64,000 bases of DNA from Circinella umbellata (Eukaryota; Mucoromycota; Mucoromycetes; Mucorales; Lichtheimiaceae): NCBI GenBank assembly GCA_025093555.1, contig JAIWNF010000024.1, positions 434,001 to 498,000 of the forward strand. Reading direction: 5' to 3'. Positions 22,628-34,261 of the stretch are shown here, piece by piece (the first letter of the stretch is position 1; every line of letters begins with the position of its first letter). The notes beneath the pieces are model-generated. The model was not told the origin of the DNA and searched no databases. It saw only the letters and a program-made list of their open reading frames with translations. A program made the translations under genes and the position numbers.

Positions 22628-25600
22628 TTAAGCAAAGGTGTCATCGGTTTGGAAATCCAATGGAGAAACGGTAAAGTCTTTTTCCATACGAGCAAGACCT
22701 TCAACAAATAACTTGGCACACTTGACGTTGGTCAGTAATGGAATAGAATAGTCAACAGCCATACGACGGGATCGATAACCTTGAGAAACAAAGGAAGCAG
22801 GACGAGCAAATCGGTTTTGAGAAGGCAAGTTGATATACATATCAATCTTCTTGTTACTCAAATGTTCATGAAGACAACATTCAGGTTCAATGGCAGCATC
22901 TTCACCATCCAAACCCTTCAATTCAATCACAGGAACACCGTGGGCCTTGACATATTCAGCAGTACCACTGGTAGCATACAATTGATAACCCAAATCATGT
23001 AACTTTTGCATCGAAGGCAACAATTCTTCCTTTTCCTTTTCGGAACCAATGGAGAATAAGATGTTCTTTTCGGGTAACTTGAAGCCAGTAGCAACCAAAC
23101 CCTTAATGTAAGCAGAGTACTTATCTTCACCGAAACAAGCAACTTCACCAGTCGAGGCCATTTCAACACCAAGAACAGGATCAGCTCCAGGAAGACGGCT
23201 GAAAGAGAATTGAGGAACCTTAACACCAACGTATTTTTTGTGAGGTAAGGCAACCTTAGGGTAAGGAGTAACGGGCATACCCAACATGGCGTGAGTGGCC
23301 ATTTCGATCAAATCAACACCAATAACCTTGGAAACGAAAGGATAAGAACGAGCAGCACGAACGTTACATTCGATCACCTTGATTTCGTTGTCCTTGGCAA
23401 TAAATTGAATGTTGAAAGGACCAGTGATTTCCAAAGCTTCACCAATCTTGGCAGTAGCAGTTTCAATCTTCTTGACAGTTTCAGGGTCTAAATCTTGAGC
23501 AGGTTGCACAAGAGTGGCATCACCAGAATGGACACCAGCATTTTCAACGTGTTCAGAAATAACGTGCATGATCAATTTACCGTTCAAAGCAACAGCATCC
23601 ATTTCAATTTCCTTAGCATCTTCAATGTACTTGGAAATAACAACGGGATGTTCACGTGAAACAGCGGCAGCTTCCTTCAAGTAGGAGACCAAGTTGTCAC
23701 GAGAGTAGACAGTGTTCATGGCAGCACCCGAAAGAACATAAGAAGGACGGACCAAGACAGGGTAGCTGACCTTGTCACAGAATTCTTCAGCTTCTTCAAA
23801 GCTGGTCAATTCACGCCATTGGGGTTGATCAACACCAATACGATCACACATGCTAGAGAATTTGTAACGATCTTCGGCATTATCAATCTTTTCAGGAGAT
23901 GTACCAAGAACCTTGACGTTTTGACGATACAAGGGCAAAGCAATGTTGTTGGGAGTTTGACCACCCATAGACATCAAAACACCAGTAGAAGCTTCTTGTT
24001 CATAGATATCCAAGATACGTTCCATGGTAATGTTTTCAAAGTACAAACGATCGGCTTCATCGTAATCGGTAGAGACAGTTTCGGGGTTATAGTTAACCAT
24101 GACAGTCTTGATACCCTTTTCACGCAAAGTACGAATGGCACGAACAGCACACCAATCGAATTCGACAGAAGAGCCGATACGATAGACACCGGAACCAATG
24201 ACCATAACACCTTGATCTTCAAAAGCGATATCGTGTTCAGAGGCATTGTAGGTCATGTACAAATAGTTGGTGAAGGCTGGGAATTCAGCAGCAACAGTAT
24301 CGATTTGCTTAACAAATGGAACAATGTTGTGACCCTTACGCAAGCTACGGACAGTCATTTCTTGACTGTTGATTTGTTCAGCAATTTGCTTATCAGAGAA
24401 ACCAAGTTGTTTGGCAGCACGCAAAGCGTTACCGGTGATGGATTGTTCGGTGAAAGATTTCAAGCTCTTTTCCATGTTCATGATACGGTTAAGCTTGTTC
24501 AAGAACCATTTGTCAATCTTGGTCATTTCCCAAACACGGTCGACAGTGTAACCCTTGCTTAAAGCGTTAGCAATAGCAAAAATACGAAGATCAGAGGGAA
24601 CCATAAGTTCCTTATCAATTTGTTCTTCAGTAACCAAATCATTCTATTCATAGATACACAAAAGTTAGTTTCTCTATCTCTTTTTTTTTCTTTCTTCGTA
24701 TATGCACCTTTTATTTCCCCCCCTCAACTTTTTTAATTTTCATGCCCTCCACCCCCCCCTCCAACATATAAAAATAAAATAACTTACGGTGCTGAAACCA
24801 GGGAAACTGTAATCAATGGATCGGATAGCTTCTTGCATAGTTTCTTCAAAAGTACGACCAATGGCCATAACTTCACCAACAGATTTCATGGCGGAACCAA
24901 GAGCAGTGCTGACACGGTTAAACTTCTTCAAATCCCAACGAGGAATCTTAACAACACAGTAATCGAGAGAAGGTTCGAAACAAGCACAAGTCTTCTTGGT
25001 GACACTGTTCTTGACTTCATTCAATGGAATACCCAAACCAAGCTTGGCGGCAACAAAGGCAAGAGGATAACCAGTAGCCTTGGAAGCCAAAGCAGATGAA
25101 CGAGACAAACGAGCATTGACTTCAATAATACAGTATTCCTTGGAGAAGGGATTCAAAGCATATTGAATGTTACATTCACCGACAACACCCAAGTGACGAA
25201 TGACATTGACGGCAGTCGTACGCAACATGTTGTAATCTTCATCAGACAAAGTTTGAGAAGGAGCAATGACAATGGATTCACCGGTGTGAATACCGAGAGG
25301 ATCAAAGTTTTCCATGTTACAAACAGTAATACAATTATCTTGACAATCACGAACAACTTCATATTCAATTTCCTTCCAACCCTTCATGGATTTTTCAATC
25401 AAAACTTGTGGGGAAGTGGCAAAGGCCTTGTTACACAAAGCAACCAATTCTTCGTCATTATCAGCGAAACCGGAGCCGAGACCACCAAGAGCATAAGCAG
25501 CACGGCAAATGACAGGATAACCGATTTCATTAGCAGCAGCAAGAGCTTCAGTGTGGTTTTCAGCAGAAGAAGATTGAGCACACTTTTCATTGATTTCAAA

Positions 25601-27466
25601 CAAAGCTTGTGCGAACAAATCACGATCTTCGGTGGTAATAATAGTATCAATAGGAGTACCGAGAACCTTCACACCCAAACCTTCAAATTCATCCTTTAAC
25701 TTGACACCGACGTTCAAAGCAGTTTGACCACCAAAAGTAACGTAGATACCATCAGGTTTTTCATATTGGATAACTTTGCGAACGAATTCAGGAGTGACAG
25801 GCAAGAAATAAACCTTATCGGCAAGACCCTTGGAAGTTTGGATAGTAGCAATGTTGGGATTGATTAAAATAGTGTGAATACCTTCTTCCTTCAAAGCCTT
25901 GATAGCTTGGGAACCAGAGTAATCGAATTCACCAGCTTGACCAATAGACAAACCACCTGAACCCAAAACCAAAACCTTGTTGACATGAACACGAGGGCTC
26001 TTTTTAATGTTTTCAGCAAGAACACCACCGGGCATTTCGACAGGCAACATCTTGTTTTGTTCAACGCACTTACGAACAGTCTCGATATAGACATCAAATA
26101 AGAATTCAGTGTCACGGGGACCGGCGGTAGATTCAGGATGGAACTGAACAGAGAAGATAGGTAAAGACTTGTGAATAATACCTTCGTTGGAACCATCGTT
26201 GGCATTAATGAATAATTCTTGGAAATTTTCGGGCAAAGAATCACCATCGACAGCATAACCGTGGTTTTGGGAAGTAATGTAACAACGACCCGAAATCATA
26301 TTTGTACAAGGAATATTTTGACCACGGTTACCATATTTCATTTTTTGAGTCTTGGCACCAGCGGCTAAAGCCAACAATTGATGACCCAAACAAATACCAA
26401 AGATAGGCTTGGATTGACGTTCAAGCACTTGACGTAAACGGTTAAAAGTTAATTCCACCATGGTGGGATCACCAGGACCGTTCGAAATGAAAAGACCGTC
26501 ATAAGAATCTTCGGGTTCACTTGCGAAATCATAATCCCAAGGAACAATCTTCAATTCGACACCACGGAAGACAAAACAACGGATTTGGTTAAATTTCATA
26601 CCGACATCGACGGCAATAATACGGAGAGTACGGCCTGAAGGGGTTTTGATGGCATTGGCGGGATCAGGGTAGTAAATCTTGGGTTCACGGATGGAGACCT
26701 CAGCCACCAAGTTAGTTTGATTGGGATCAACCCAGGCAACATCCTTATAATCGCTGATCCAGTCAGCAGTACCGGCATTAGGTAAAGAAGCATCTTGAGC
26801 AAACAAGATTTTGGATAACAAAACACCTTGGTCACGGATTTTCTTGGTCAAACAACGAGAGTCAATACCATAAAGAGCAGGAACATCATTTTCCTTGAGC
26901 CATTGACCCAAAGAAGATGAAGCCAAATAATGTGAATAATCTTCGGTATAAGAACAAACAATTAAACCGGCAATATGGATTTGATTGGATTCAAAATATT
27001 TAGGAATATCCTTTAAGAGTTCATCCATGACAGTTCGATCAGGAACACCATAGTTACCCACCAATGGATAAGTCAATACCAAGATTTGACCACGGTAAGA
27101 AGGATCAGTCAATGATTCGGGATAACCGACCATACCTTTTTATAGTATTTTTAAGGTGGACAAAATCAGTTACACAAGATCTCTCTTTTTTCCCCCAACT
27201 GACAACATAAAAATTTTCTGTTTTTTTTTCATTGATTTAAAAATAAACAAGCAAACGAACTAATTACCTGTTTGGAAAACAATTTCACCAGAGATACTTT
27301 TGCCTTCAGCACCAAAGGAAACACCTTGGAAAGAGCTACCATCATTCAAAACCAATGCGGCTGTGGTAACATTGCTGTAATCCTCAACAGCAGTGACTGG
27401 AGCAATAGGACCAACAATAGATGTGGAAGTAGATTCGTTTGAAGAAAGAAGAATGCTTGGAGACAT
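22628..27466 (-). CDS. fused glutamine-dependent carbamoyl-phosphate synthetase
   Basis: Three exons (27466-27268, 27135-24788, 24643-22628) encode 1520 residues. The enzyme makes carbamoyl phosphate from glutamine, bicarbonate and ATP, for arginine or pyrimidine synthesis. Order: small-chain domain, class I glutamine amidotransferase with GICLGHQ (Cys about 315) and FHPES (His about 399, Glu about 401), first ATP-grasp half, second half, and a C-terminal regulatory MGS-like domain ending [16 protein letters not shown]. The catalytic Cys is present, so it should use glutamine. No dihydroorotase or aspartate transcarbamylase follows, so it is not a URA2-type protein. The layout equals animal CPS I/III. 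The N-terminus is Ser/Thr-rich without basic residues, so no obvious mitochondrial signal. Confidence 0.93.
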
Positions 27467-27477
27467 GATTTATAAGA

Positions 27478-27603
27478 TTATATATTTATGTACAGATTAT
27501 AAGTAATAAAATGACCTGTAGTGAATTGTACACAATGATAGAAATGAATGTTAGTTATTATCATTGTTGTTGTTATTGTCGTTCCTATATTAAATCCCCA
27601 CAT
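27478..27603 (-). promoter_or_regulatory. possible 41-codon uORF before the CPSase start
   Basis: On the minus strand an ATG at 27603 opens a 41-residue frame (MWGFNIGTT...) that ends with TAA 11 bases before the CPSase ATG. It matters only if the mRNA starts upstream of 27603. It does not resemble the arginine attenuator peptide known from ascomycete CPA1/arg-2. Confidence 0.3.
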
Positions 27604-27967
27604 AAAAGATATTGAATCACATAATAAACAAATATTTACTTTTTTGATCTCGGTTACGGGATTTTTTTTGTTATGTATAAGATGAGATAAAAAAAAAAAA
27701 GATATTAAAAAAATGCAAGAAATAGAATTAAAAAAAAGAGAAGGATGCTTTTTTTTTTTGATTTATTAAATGATATGAATAAAAAAAAAAGAAAGAAATG
27801 AATATAATAAAGAGGAAGGGGAAAAAGCAGACGGATAATAAGTTTGCAAAAAAAAGGGTATTCTAGGAACCGTCAGCCGAACAAGCTGAAAAGTTTCATG
27901 GTTCCAAAGAAACAATCCTTTTATATGTCGGATTTGAGTTCCTTGAAAATTTTTTTTCTACTCCGGT

Positions 27968-28243
27968 TCATCTTGTTCCGATGTTCCAATCATAATGCGA
28001 GATCTCAATCAATTTTATATCCACGCCTCGTAAGACGGCTTTTTCATACAACCCGCTATTGGGTGTTTCCAAATCTTGAACACACAATCGATTGGCTTGA
28101 CTATCCATCCCTATTATTTTTCCTTTCACTTGAATATCATTATAGAGTGTAATTTTGGCTTCTTTTTCTTGTTTTAGTGTCATTTGCCAAAAATGAAGAT
28201 ATCTTGAATGCCATTCTGATTTTTCATTATCATTATTTGACAT
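27968..28243 (-). CDS. Gemin7-like Sm-fold protein
   Basis: Single exon, 91 residues. It matches Gemin7 in layout: a short charged N-terminus, a RYLHFWQMTL helix, then Sm-like strands (KITLYNDIQVKGKIIGMDSQ, RLCVQDLETPNSGLYEKAVLRGVDIKLIEI). Gemin7 works in the SMN complex that loads Sm proteins on spliceosomal U-RNAs, usually paired with Gemin6. The PxG...E..LR..D.I pattern near the end is what points to Gemin7 rather than a canonical Sm/LSm protein. It is shorter than human Gemin7 (131), lacking its N-terminal tail. It lies upstream of and parallel to the CPSase gene. Confidence 0.78.
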   Translation of the reverse strand: MSNNDNEKSEWHSRYLHFWQMTLKQEKEAKITLYNDIQVKGKIIGMDSQANRLCVQDLETPNSGLYEKAVLRGVDIKLIEISHYDWNIGTR

Positions 28244-30174
28244 TTTTTTTTTTTACTTTTGAAAAACTTTGAAGAATGTACGTAATAAGGGGGACCCCAA
28301 AAAAAAATGTTTGTAGCGGATTTTTTAGTTTTCTTTCAAGGTAATCTATGACCCGGCCAGCTGGGTAGGTAAGCTAAGGAAGGCAAAAAAAAAAAAAAAA
28401 AAGGTACAAGCATGTTTTGCTGAGATTTTTAGTATGATTCTTTTTTTTTTAAAATGAGCGAGCGAATAATAAATGGGATTGGACTTTGTTTTAAAAAAGA
28501 AACCCAATAGTTTGTCTTTACATATGAATCCGGAGGGAATTGAAGAATGAGCGGGGAGGGTATAAAAAAAATAAAAACCAGTTCGGTTTATTTTTTTGCA
28601 TTAGTTTTTTACTCATTGGTTGGTGACGTTTGAGTTTCATTTACTTATTGTTTTGAGCACAGCCACTTTGGTTTCGACTTATCGCAAATAATCAATCAAA
28701 TTTGGGATCTTTTTTTTTTATTCTCCAATAATCTCGGGGAGGAGCCTCAAAAGTTTACTTTTCAGCATTGATTTCTATTTTGAAAAGGGAAACAAGGCAA
28801 ACCAAAAAAGAGAGAGAAAAAAAGAAATAAAGAAATATATATTTTTTTATTATTATTAACTATTGGATAACAATGAAACGAATGATATTATGCGAAAGGC
28901 CATTACAAAAAAAAAATGAATAGAAAAAAAAAATGGGCATAAAAAAGTGTGTCATCATCATGTCATTAAACAACTTTATTCATTTTGGTAACTGGCTTTA
29001 ACATGAGAAAAGGGAAGTGTCTAACCTGAGAGAGGGGGGTAATACAAGACTTTCTTTTTTGCGCACCACGAAATCCCTGGTGTAACGAAAATCACTAAAC
29101 CGCCGACAGAAAATTTGATGGACAGTTTATTATTATTTTTTACTACTTGAGTAAATTTATACAACTCACGCATCCCACTTTCTCTCACACGTGAGGTCAA
29201 GAGTGTTTTTTTTTTAAAATGAATGGCTTTAAACCTTTAAACCGTAGAAAATCTCTAAAGACTGTCTCTCTTTTTTTTTTTGAAAGTCGCTATATATATT
29301 TCTTATTTATTTTCTACCCCGATTAACTTACAGTAATATGTGGAAATATGCATTGATTGAATTAACCTGTATACGGAATTAAGCATTTAGCAACCCATAC
29401 ATCCACATTCCTTAAATAGACTTTTTGTATGACGCTCTTGAACGCCGTTTCGTTATTTATTTTTTCAAAACGTCACACACGTAACACTCGTACAGTTAAA
29501 ATTATAATAGCTTATAAAATTCCAAGCGCACATATATATAATCATACAGTAAGTAACTACGTAACATATGTAACCTTAGCCAGTATAATAATCCATCCCT
29601 TCTTAAAAGCAATCAAACAGAAATTGTCGGCTGTTGAAAATGGGATGGTATGACAACCGATCATTTTTTTTTTTTTTTTCCTTCTTGTAACAAATTATCT
29701 AAATACCGAAAAAGGTATACCCGCCCATATGTTATTTCAACTTTGGATTGCTTTTATTTTCTTATTCTCTTATTATAATTCGTGTTGAATAATGTTGAGA
29801 TAACTTTAGATACCCTTAATTAGTGTATCTTTTTTTTTTAGTACATATTTTTTTTTTTATTTACAATAGTATAATTTTAACTTTATGAGCAAAATAGGTA
29901 CTAAAAGAAAAAAAAAGTGGATGATAATTTTTCAAAAGAGTTCAAGTGAAGTATAGTAGCTTTTTGTTTATTAATGCTATTTATTTTCGTTATTTTTGTT
30001 CTTCCGCTTTTGCAGTTTTGTTTTTTATGAAAGAACTTGACTTGATTTAGTAACCCAGAATAAATAAAATAAAAAAAAATACTTAACCCTCCCCCATAAA
30101 GTAATCAAGAGGATTGTTTTTTTTTTTTTGCATAATAACACAATTGTCTATGTGATCAACATGACTAACCCTGC

Positions 30175-30201
30175 TATCATCATCATCATCATCATCATCA
30201 C
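30175..30201 (+). repeat. (CAT)n microsatellite
   Basis: About nine perfect ATC/CAT triplets in non-coding sequence. Confidence 0.9.
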
Positions 30202-30775
30202 TTTATTATTTTAAAGTCCCTCCCCCTTTCTTATTTTATGAAAAAATCTACAAACCTCCTGTCAAAAAAAAAGTAACTCATAAATTGTGTCCTGAGCGCT
30301 CTATCTCTTGGCTTTTTTTTTTTTAATTCATTTTTGCATTTGATTAAAAAATAGTAAGAGACCCTGCGTTTTATTTTTTAAAATTTTACGCCTTCCGGTT
30401 AATTCAATTCCAAATGTAGTCTAAAAAATGTTAGTTCCTTCATCGGATATTCTGATATTACATGCAAAATCATAATAAAAGATGAAAAATGACGGTGAGA
30501 AACGAGAGAATGAAAAAAAGGGGGGGGAGGGGGAGAGATAGAGAGGCGTTAAAAAAAAAGGTTTACACCGGACTAACACTATTAATTAAGAGTAGTTTCG
30601 TTTTCACAAAGTATGAATCATGTGTATGTATATGTATATGTGTGTGTGTGTATATATTATGTTAGGTATATTATAGGTGATAAGTAATGCAACGGGTATT
30701 GTTTTGATTGTTTTGTTGTTATGGTGATAAATACGTTATACATATTACATGTATAAATATACGCGTGTGTTGTGG

Positions 30776-30833
30776 CATAACATACACACATAACAACACA
30801 CATAACAACACACAATAACACATAACAACACAC
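30776..30833 (+). repeat. ACACACATAACA-type minisatellite
   Basis: Four to five imperfect units of ACACACATAACA in tandem. Confidence 0.75.
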
Positions 30834-31905
30834 GTATTTTTATTTTATTTTATATACATACCAAATAGACCCGGGATCAACTCCATCTTTTTGTTATTTT
30901 TTGACACAAAGGTTTCGCGTTTACTTTTTTTTTACTTTCGGTAACAATAAACCGAAAAAGATGATTAAAGTTCAATACCTTTCAAAACCACGTTTAACCA
31001 CATGGGTTTCTTTTTTACTTTACTATTATTATTCGACTTCCTACTCATTTATTCAATAGCAATGTTCGGTCGGACAGTCCGGCTTTAAAGTGTTATTTTA
31101 TAAAGTCGGAAAAGACTGAAATAAAAAGCCAAACATAACCAATGGAAGAAGTTCAAGAGCGGAGAGAAAAGGTGGTGATGAAACATTCGAAAGATTACTA
31201 AAATGACCCCCCCTCTTTTCAATTCTTATTTACTTTTTTTTTTTTTTCTAACTTGGATCTTTGATTTAATAAATTAAAAAAATAATAAGAAACATATTCT
31301 ATGTTAAAAAGAGATTAGAAGAAACTCCCAATCCACTTTTTGTTCTGCTCTTAGTTATTTATAAAGAGAATAATACAAAAAAAAAAAAGGAGGTTATTAT
31401 TTTTTTTTATTGTTGCAAAATAAAAAAGAGTAATTATCGTTTAAGCGGGAAAAGGGCCCTTTTTACTTTAAGAGAGAGCATTAGAGAGAGAGAGAGAAAA
31501 TTGGGATTCCGGGAGTGTTACACTGTGTAACATATAAGTTGGGAACTTTTTTTTTTTTTTTTTGAACTTGTTTGGTTTTTGTGAAAAGCTGGTCTTCACT
31601 TCTTCTCTTTTTTTTTTATATAAAAAGGAAAATTGCATTTCTCTTTTTTTTTTTCTTTTTTTCTTTAAAACTTTCATACTTCTTTTTTTTTTCTTTTTTT
31701 TTTCTTTTTATTCTTCTTTAAAAAAGCAAAACATACCCTTGCATTTTCTTTTTTTTTTTTTTTATATATCTCATTTCATCCCTCTCCCCCCCCTTTTTCA
31801 TCATTTTTTTCCTAACTCGTCCCTTGTTCATTTGATTTTTTTTATTTTCATATTGCATTACCTTTTTCACAAAAGTATTTACACAATCGAAACAACCTAT
31901 ATAAA

Positions 31906-33311
31906 ATGCCTGTACCTATTGAATACAATACTTCTGTCCGTCGGATGAGTACTATCACTGTACCCAATCAAGATATTAATTTTGAGTAAGTTAAAAAAAA
32001 GCAAAAACAAACAAAACTATTTGATTTGACGACAATCAATAATAATAAACTGACTTTTTTATTTTTATATTATTTTAGTACCTACGATTTTCAACTTTGT
32101 GCTCCACAAACTGATGTCAAGGATGCGTTTGAATCACGCGAATTAGAAGCTACATATTGTCGTGATTTTTCTTGCTGTGGGCTGGTCCTTTCAGATCTTC
32201 ATGATCTATTACAACATTATGAAGAATGTCATGTACGTCTTGAAGAAGAAGAAGAGGATGATGATGCTGGTTTTTGGTCTCCACCTTCTTCTGCTTCTTC
32301 TATTCCTAGTTCTCCTTTATTAGATGATGCTTCTTCTACATCATCACAAAGTACAAATGGTGAAAGTTGTGATGCTTTAAAAAAGAAAGCTGCTGCCTAT
32401 CTTTCCGACTTGTACAACAGTGCCACATTGTCTCCTTTGTCATTGACTTCTCCTATTAAGGAAGAAATTGAACCCGCTCTTGGTGTTACTGTTATTGAAG
32501 AAAACGACTCTATTAAAAAATTATCATCCGACAACATTATTAACAACACTCACTCTAATCCATCTTTTTCATCTGCATCTTCGACAACAACAACAACAAC
32601 AACTTCTTCTTTATCATCCTCTTCTTCTTCATCTGTTGGCAAGAAACGTACCTATCAACAATTTAATAATTTACCAAGTGCTTTGGATTTATTAACACAA
32701 AGTGCTGCCAAAAAGTTGGCATTAGCAGCCGGTGGTGGTGATTTACCTACTCCCATTTTGACTGATGAAGATTTTCTTGCACAAGCGGGTGCTTTACTTG
32801 CTTCTGCTAATAACAGTATGTATATTATTTTGTGTGTGTGTGTGTGTATTTTATGTTCAAAATAGAAAGCTAATTATTGATTTTCATTTTTTCTCTAGAT
32901 GCAAATGCCGATAAACCTTATAAATGTAATGTTCCAGGTTGTCAAAAAGCATACAAAAATCCTAATGGATTAAAATATCACAATCAACATGGACATTGTG
33001 ATTTGGTAACAGATGAAAATGAAAATATTGCTTCTAAACCTTATCAATGTACAATTGGGGATTGTGGTAAACGATATAAAAACTTGAATGGTTTAAAATA
33101 CCATATTGAGCATTCTCACATGGCAGCTTTAAACCATACGTTAGCCAATTTTGGTTCTTCCTTATTTTCACCTGCCTTTGCCGCCCAATTTGCATCTGCT
33201 ATTTCTTCAGCTGCTTCAGTTGCTTCTACACCTGATGTGTCTCCTCAATCTTCACCTATTATGTCCTCGGCTACTTTGCCAACTACTCTTACTAACAATA
33301 ACCTTTTCTAA
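31906..33311 (+). CDS. SFP1/JAZF1-like C2H2 zinc-finger protein
   Basis: Three exons (31906-31985, 32079-32815, 32899-33311) encode 409 residues. The fingers are split: an N-terminal one at about residues 54-78 (Cys54, Cys59/60, His73, His78) and two adjacent C-terminal ones from about residue 280. These read YKCNVPGCQKAYKNPNGLKYHNQHGHC and YQCTIGDCGKRYKNLNGLKYHIEHSH. This split arrangement with GLKYH motifs is that of Sfp1 and JAZF1. Yeast Sfp1 controls ribosome biogenesis and growth genes. Between the fingers lie a Glu/Asp run and Ser/Thr-rich low-complexity sequence; the C-terminus is Ala/Ser-rich. The ATG at 31906 has a clean exon 1 joined by GTAAGT to TTTTAG. Specific targets are unknown. 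Confidence 0.88.
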
Positions 33312-34062
33312 TAATTATTATTATTATTCTTTTCTTCTTTTTTTTTGTATCTATATATCCTTTTCATGCCACCCCCCAACCTTTTTACACACTAAAACAT
33401 CCTTATGTCTTTAAAAATCTCGCCAACCAAAAATTTCTTCTAATTTATATATATATATAGTCATCTTCTCCTAAAAATCTCTCTTATTATTATTATTATT
33501 CCAAAAATTTGTTTCTTTTCAAAAAGTGTTTTTTTTTCTTTCTTTCTTATATTATTACAACCCCCCTCACCCCAAAAAATAACCACCCCCCATGTATGTT
33601 TATATTTTTCATTTTATATATATATATATAAAATAATAATAAAAAAAAGTAGTATATTTTCTTTTAGTTTATAAAAAAAAAAAGAATTGTGTTATGTCTT
33701 TTATTAGATTTTATTTACAATTTTGTTTATTCAAAAAAGAAACAGATTTCCCGTTTGTCCATTTTGTAATACAACAACCCATTTTTGGGGGTGTGTGGAA
33801 TCGATCTTGTCTTTATTTAGTGACATTTGCATTCATTTTCACAGGTGCATCCTAAATAAATAATAAAGAGAGTGTCAATCAAAATAATAGCGGAGAGATA
33901 AAAATATAGTATACAAACAAGGGTTGGGAATTTCACGTTATACAATTTACCTTTACCGGAGCCTTCGGGTGGGTTTTTTTGATAGATTTAGTGTAATAAA
34001 TTGTAATACAATAGAAATCCATTATTTAGTATAGTGTCGAAATACACATAGTCTCCCCCTTT
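33312..34062. other. convergent intergenic region
   Basis: This holds the 3' ends of the zinc-finger gene (plus) and the metallothionein gene (minus). It has TATATA and AAT runs and T tracts. No gene is seen. Confidence 0.55.
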
Positions 34063-34261
34063 TTATTTACCTCCACAAGCACATGCTGGTTTATGCATTG
34101 CCTTACAGTCTTTGCATTGACAATCTTGTCCACACTTGCATTCTTTAGTAGTTTGGCAGCTAGTAATTATTTATAGTCAATCTTATTTGGAATATTTTTA
34201 AAGTAAAAAAAAAAACACTAACTTACGTGCAACTATCTTTTTGTGTACAAGGACAACCCAT
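34063..34261 (-). CDS. metallothionein-like small cysteine-rich protein
   Basis: Two exons, 34261-34227 and 34159-34063, spliced GTAAGT...TAG, give 43 residues. It contains 11 cysteines, mostly in Cys-x-Cys pairs (MGCPCTQ, CTC, CKCG, CQCKDC, CACGG), plus Lys and few hydrophobic residues. That composition is diagnostic of metallothioneins, which bind Cu, Zn or Cd through thiolates in the cytosol. The intron splits a Thr codon between Cys11 and Cys13. The frame is closed by TAA at 34063. Such a short spliced gene is easily missed. Metal specificity cannot be read from the sequence, and no metal-response site was identified upstream. Confidence 0.85.

Larger units (their letters stand above)
28244..31905. 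other. long gene-free upstream region of the zinc-finger gene
   Basis: About 3.7 kb without a supported ORF. It is full of A and T homopolymers, with a (CAT)n run, a TG/TATG run near 30620-30660 and an ACACACATAACA minisatellite. The final 350 bases before 31906 are a T/C-rich tract, probably the 5' UTR. Large regulatory regions are common upstream of regulator genes, but no site was identified. Confidence 0.5.

Noticed and set aside
23819..24562. 247-codon plus-strand ORF
   Set aside because: It lies antisense to the CPSase large-chain region and has no motif. It results from codon bias on the other strand.
30175..30833. Short tandem repeats considered as a CRISPR-like or telomeric array
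   Set aside because: They are simple microsatellites without unique spacers and without a telomere motif.
31562..31948. 128-codon Phe-rich ORF
   Set aside because: It is a translation of the T-rich 5' UTR before the zinc-finger gene.
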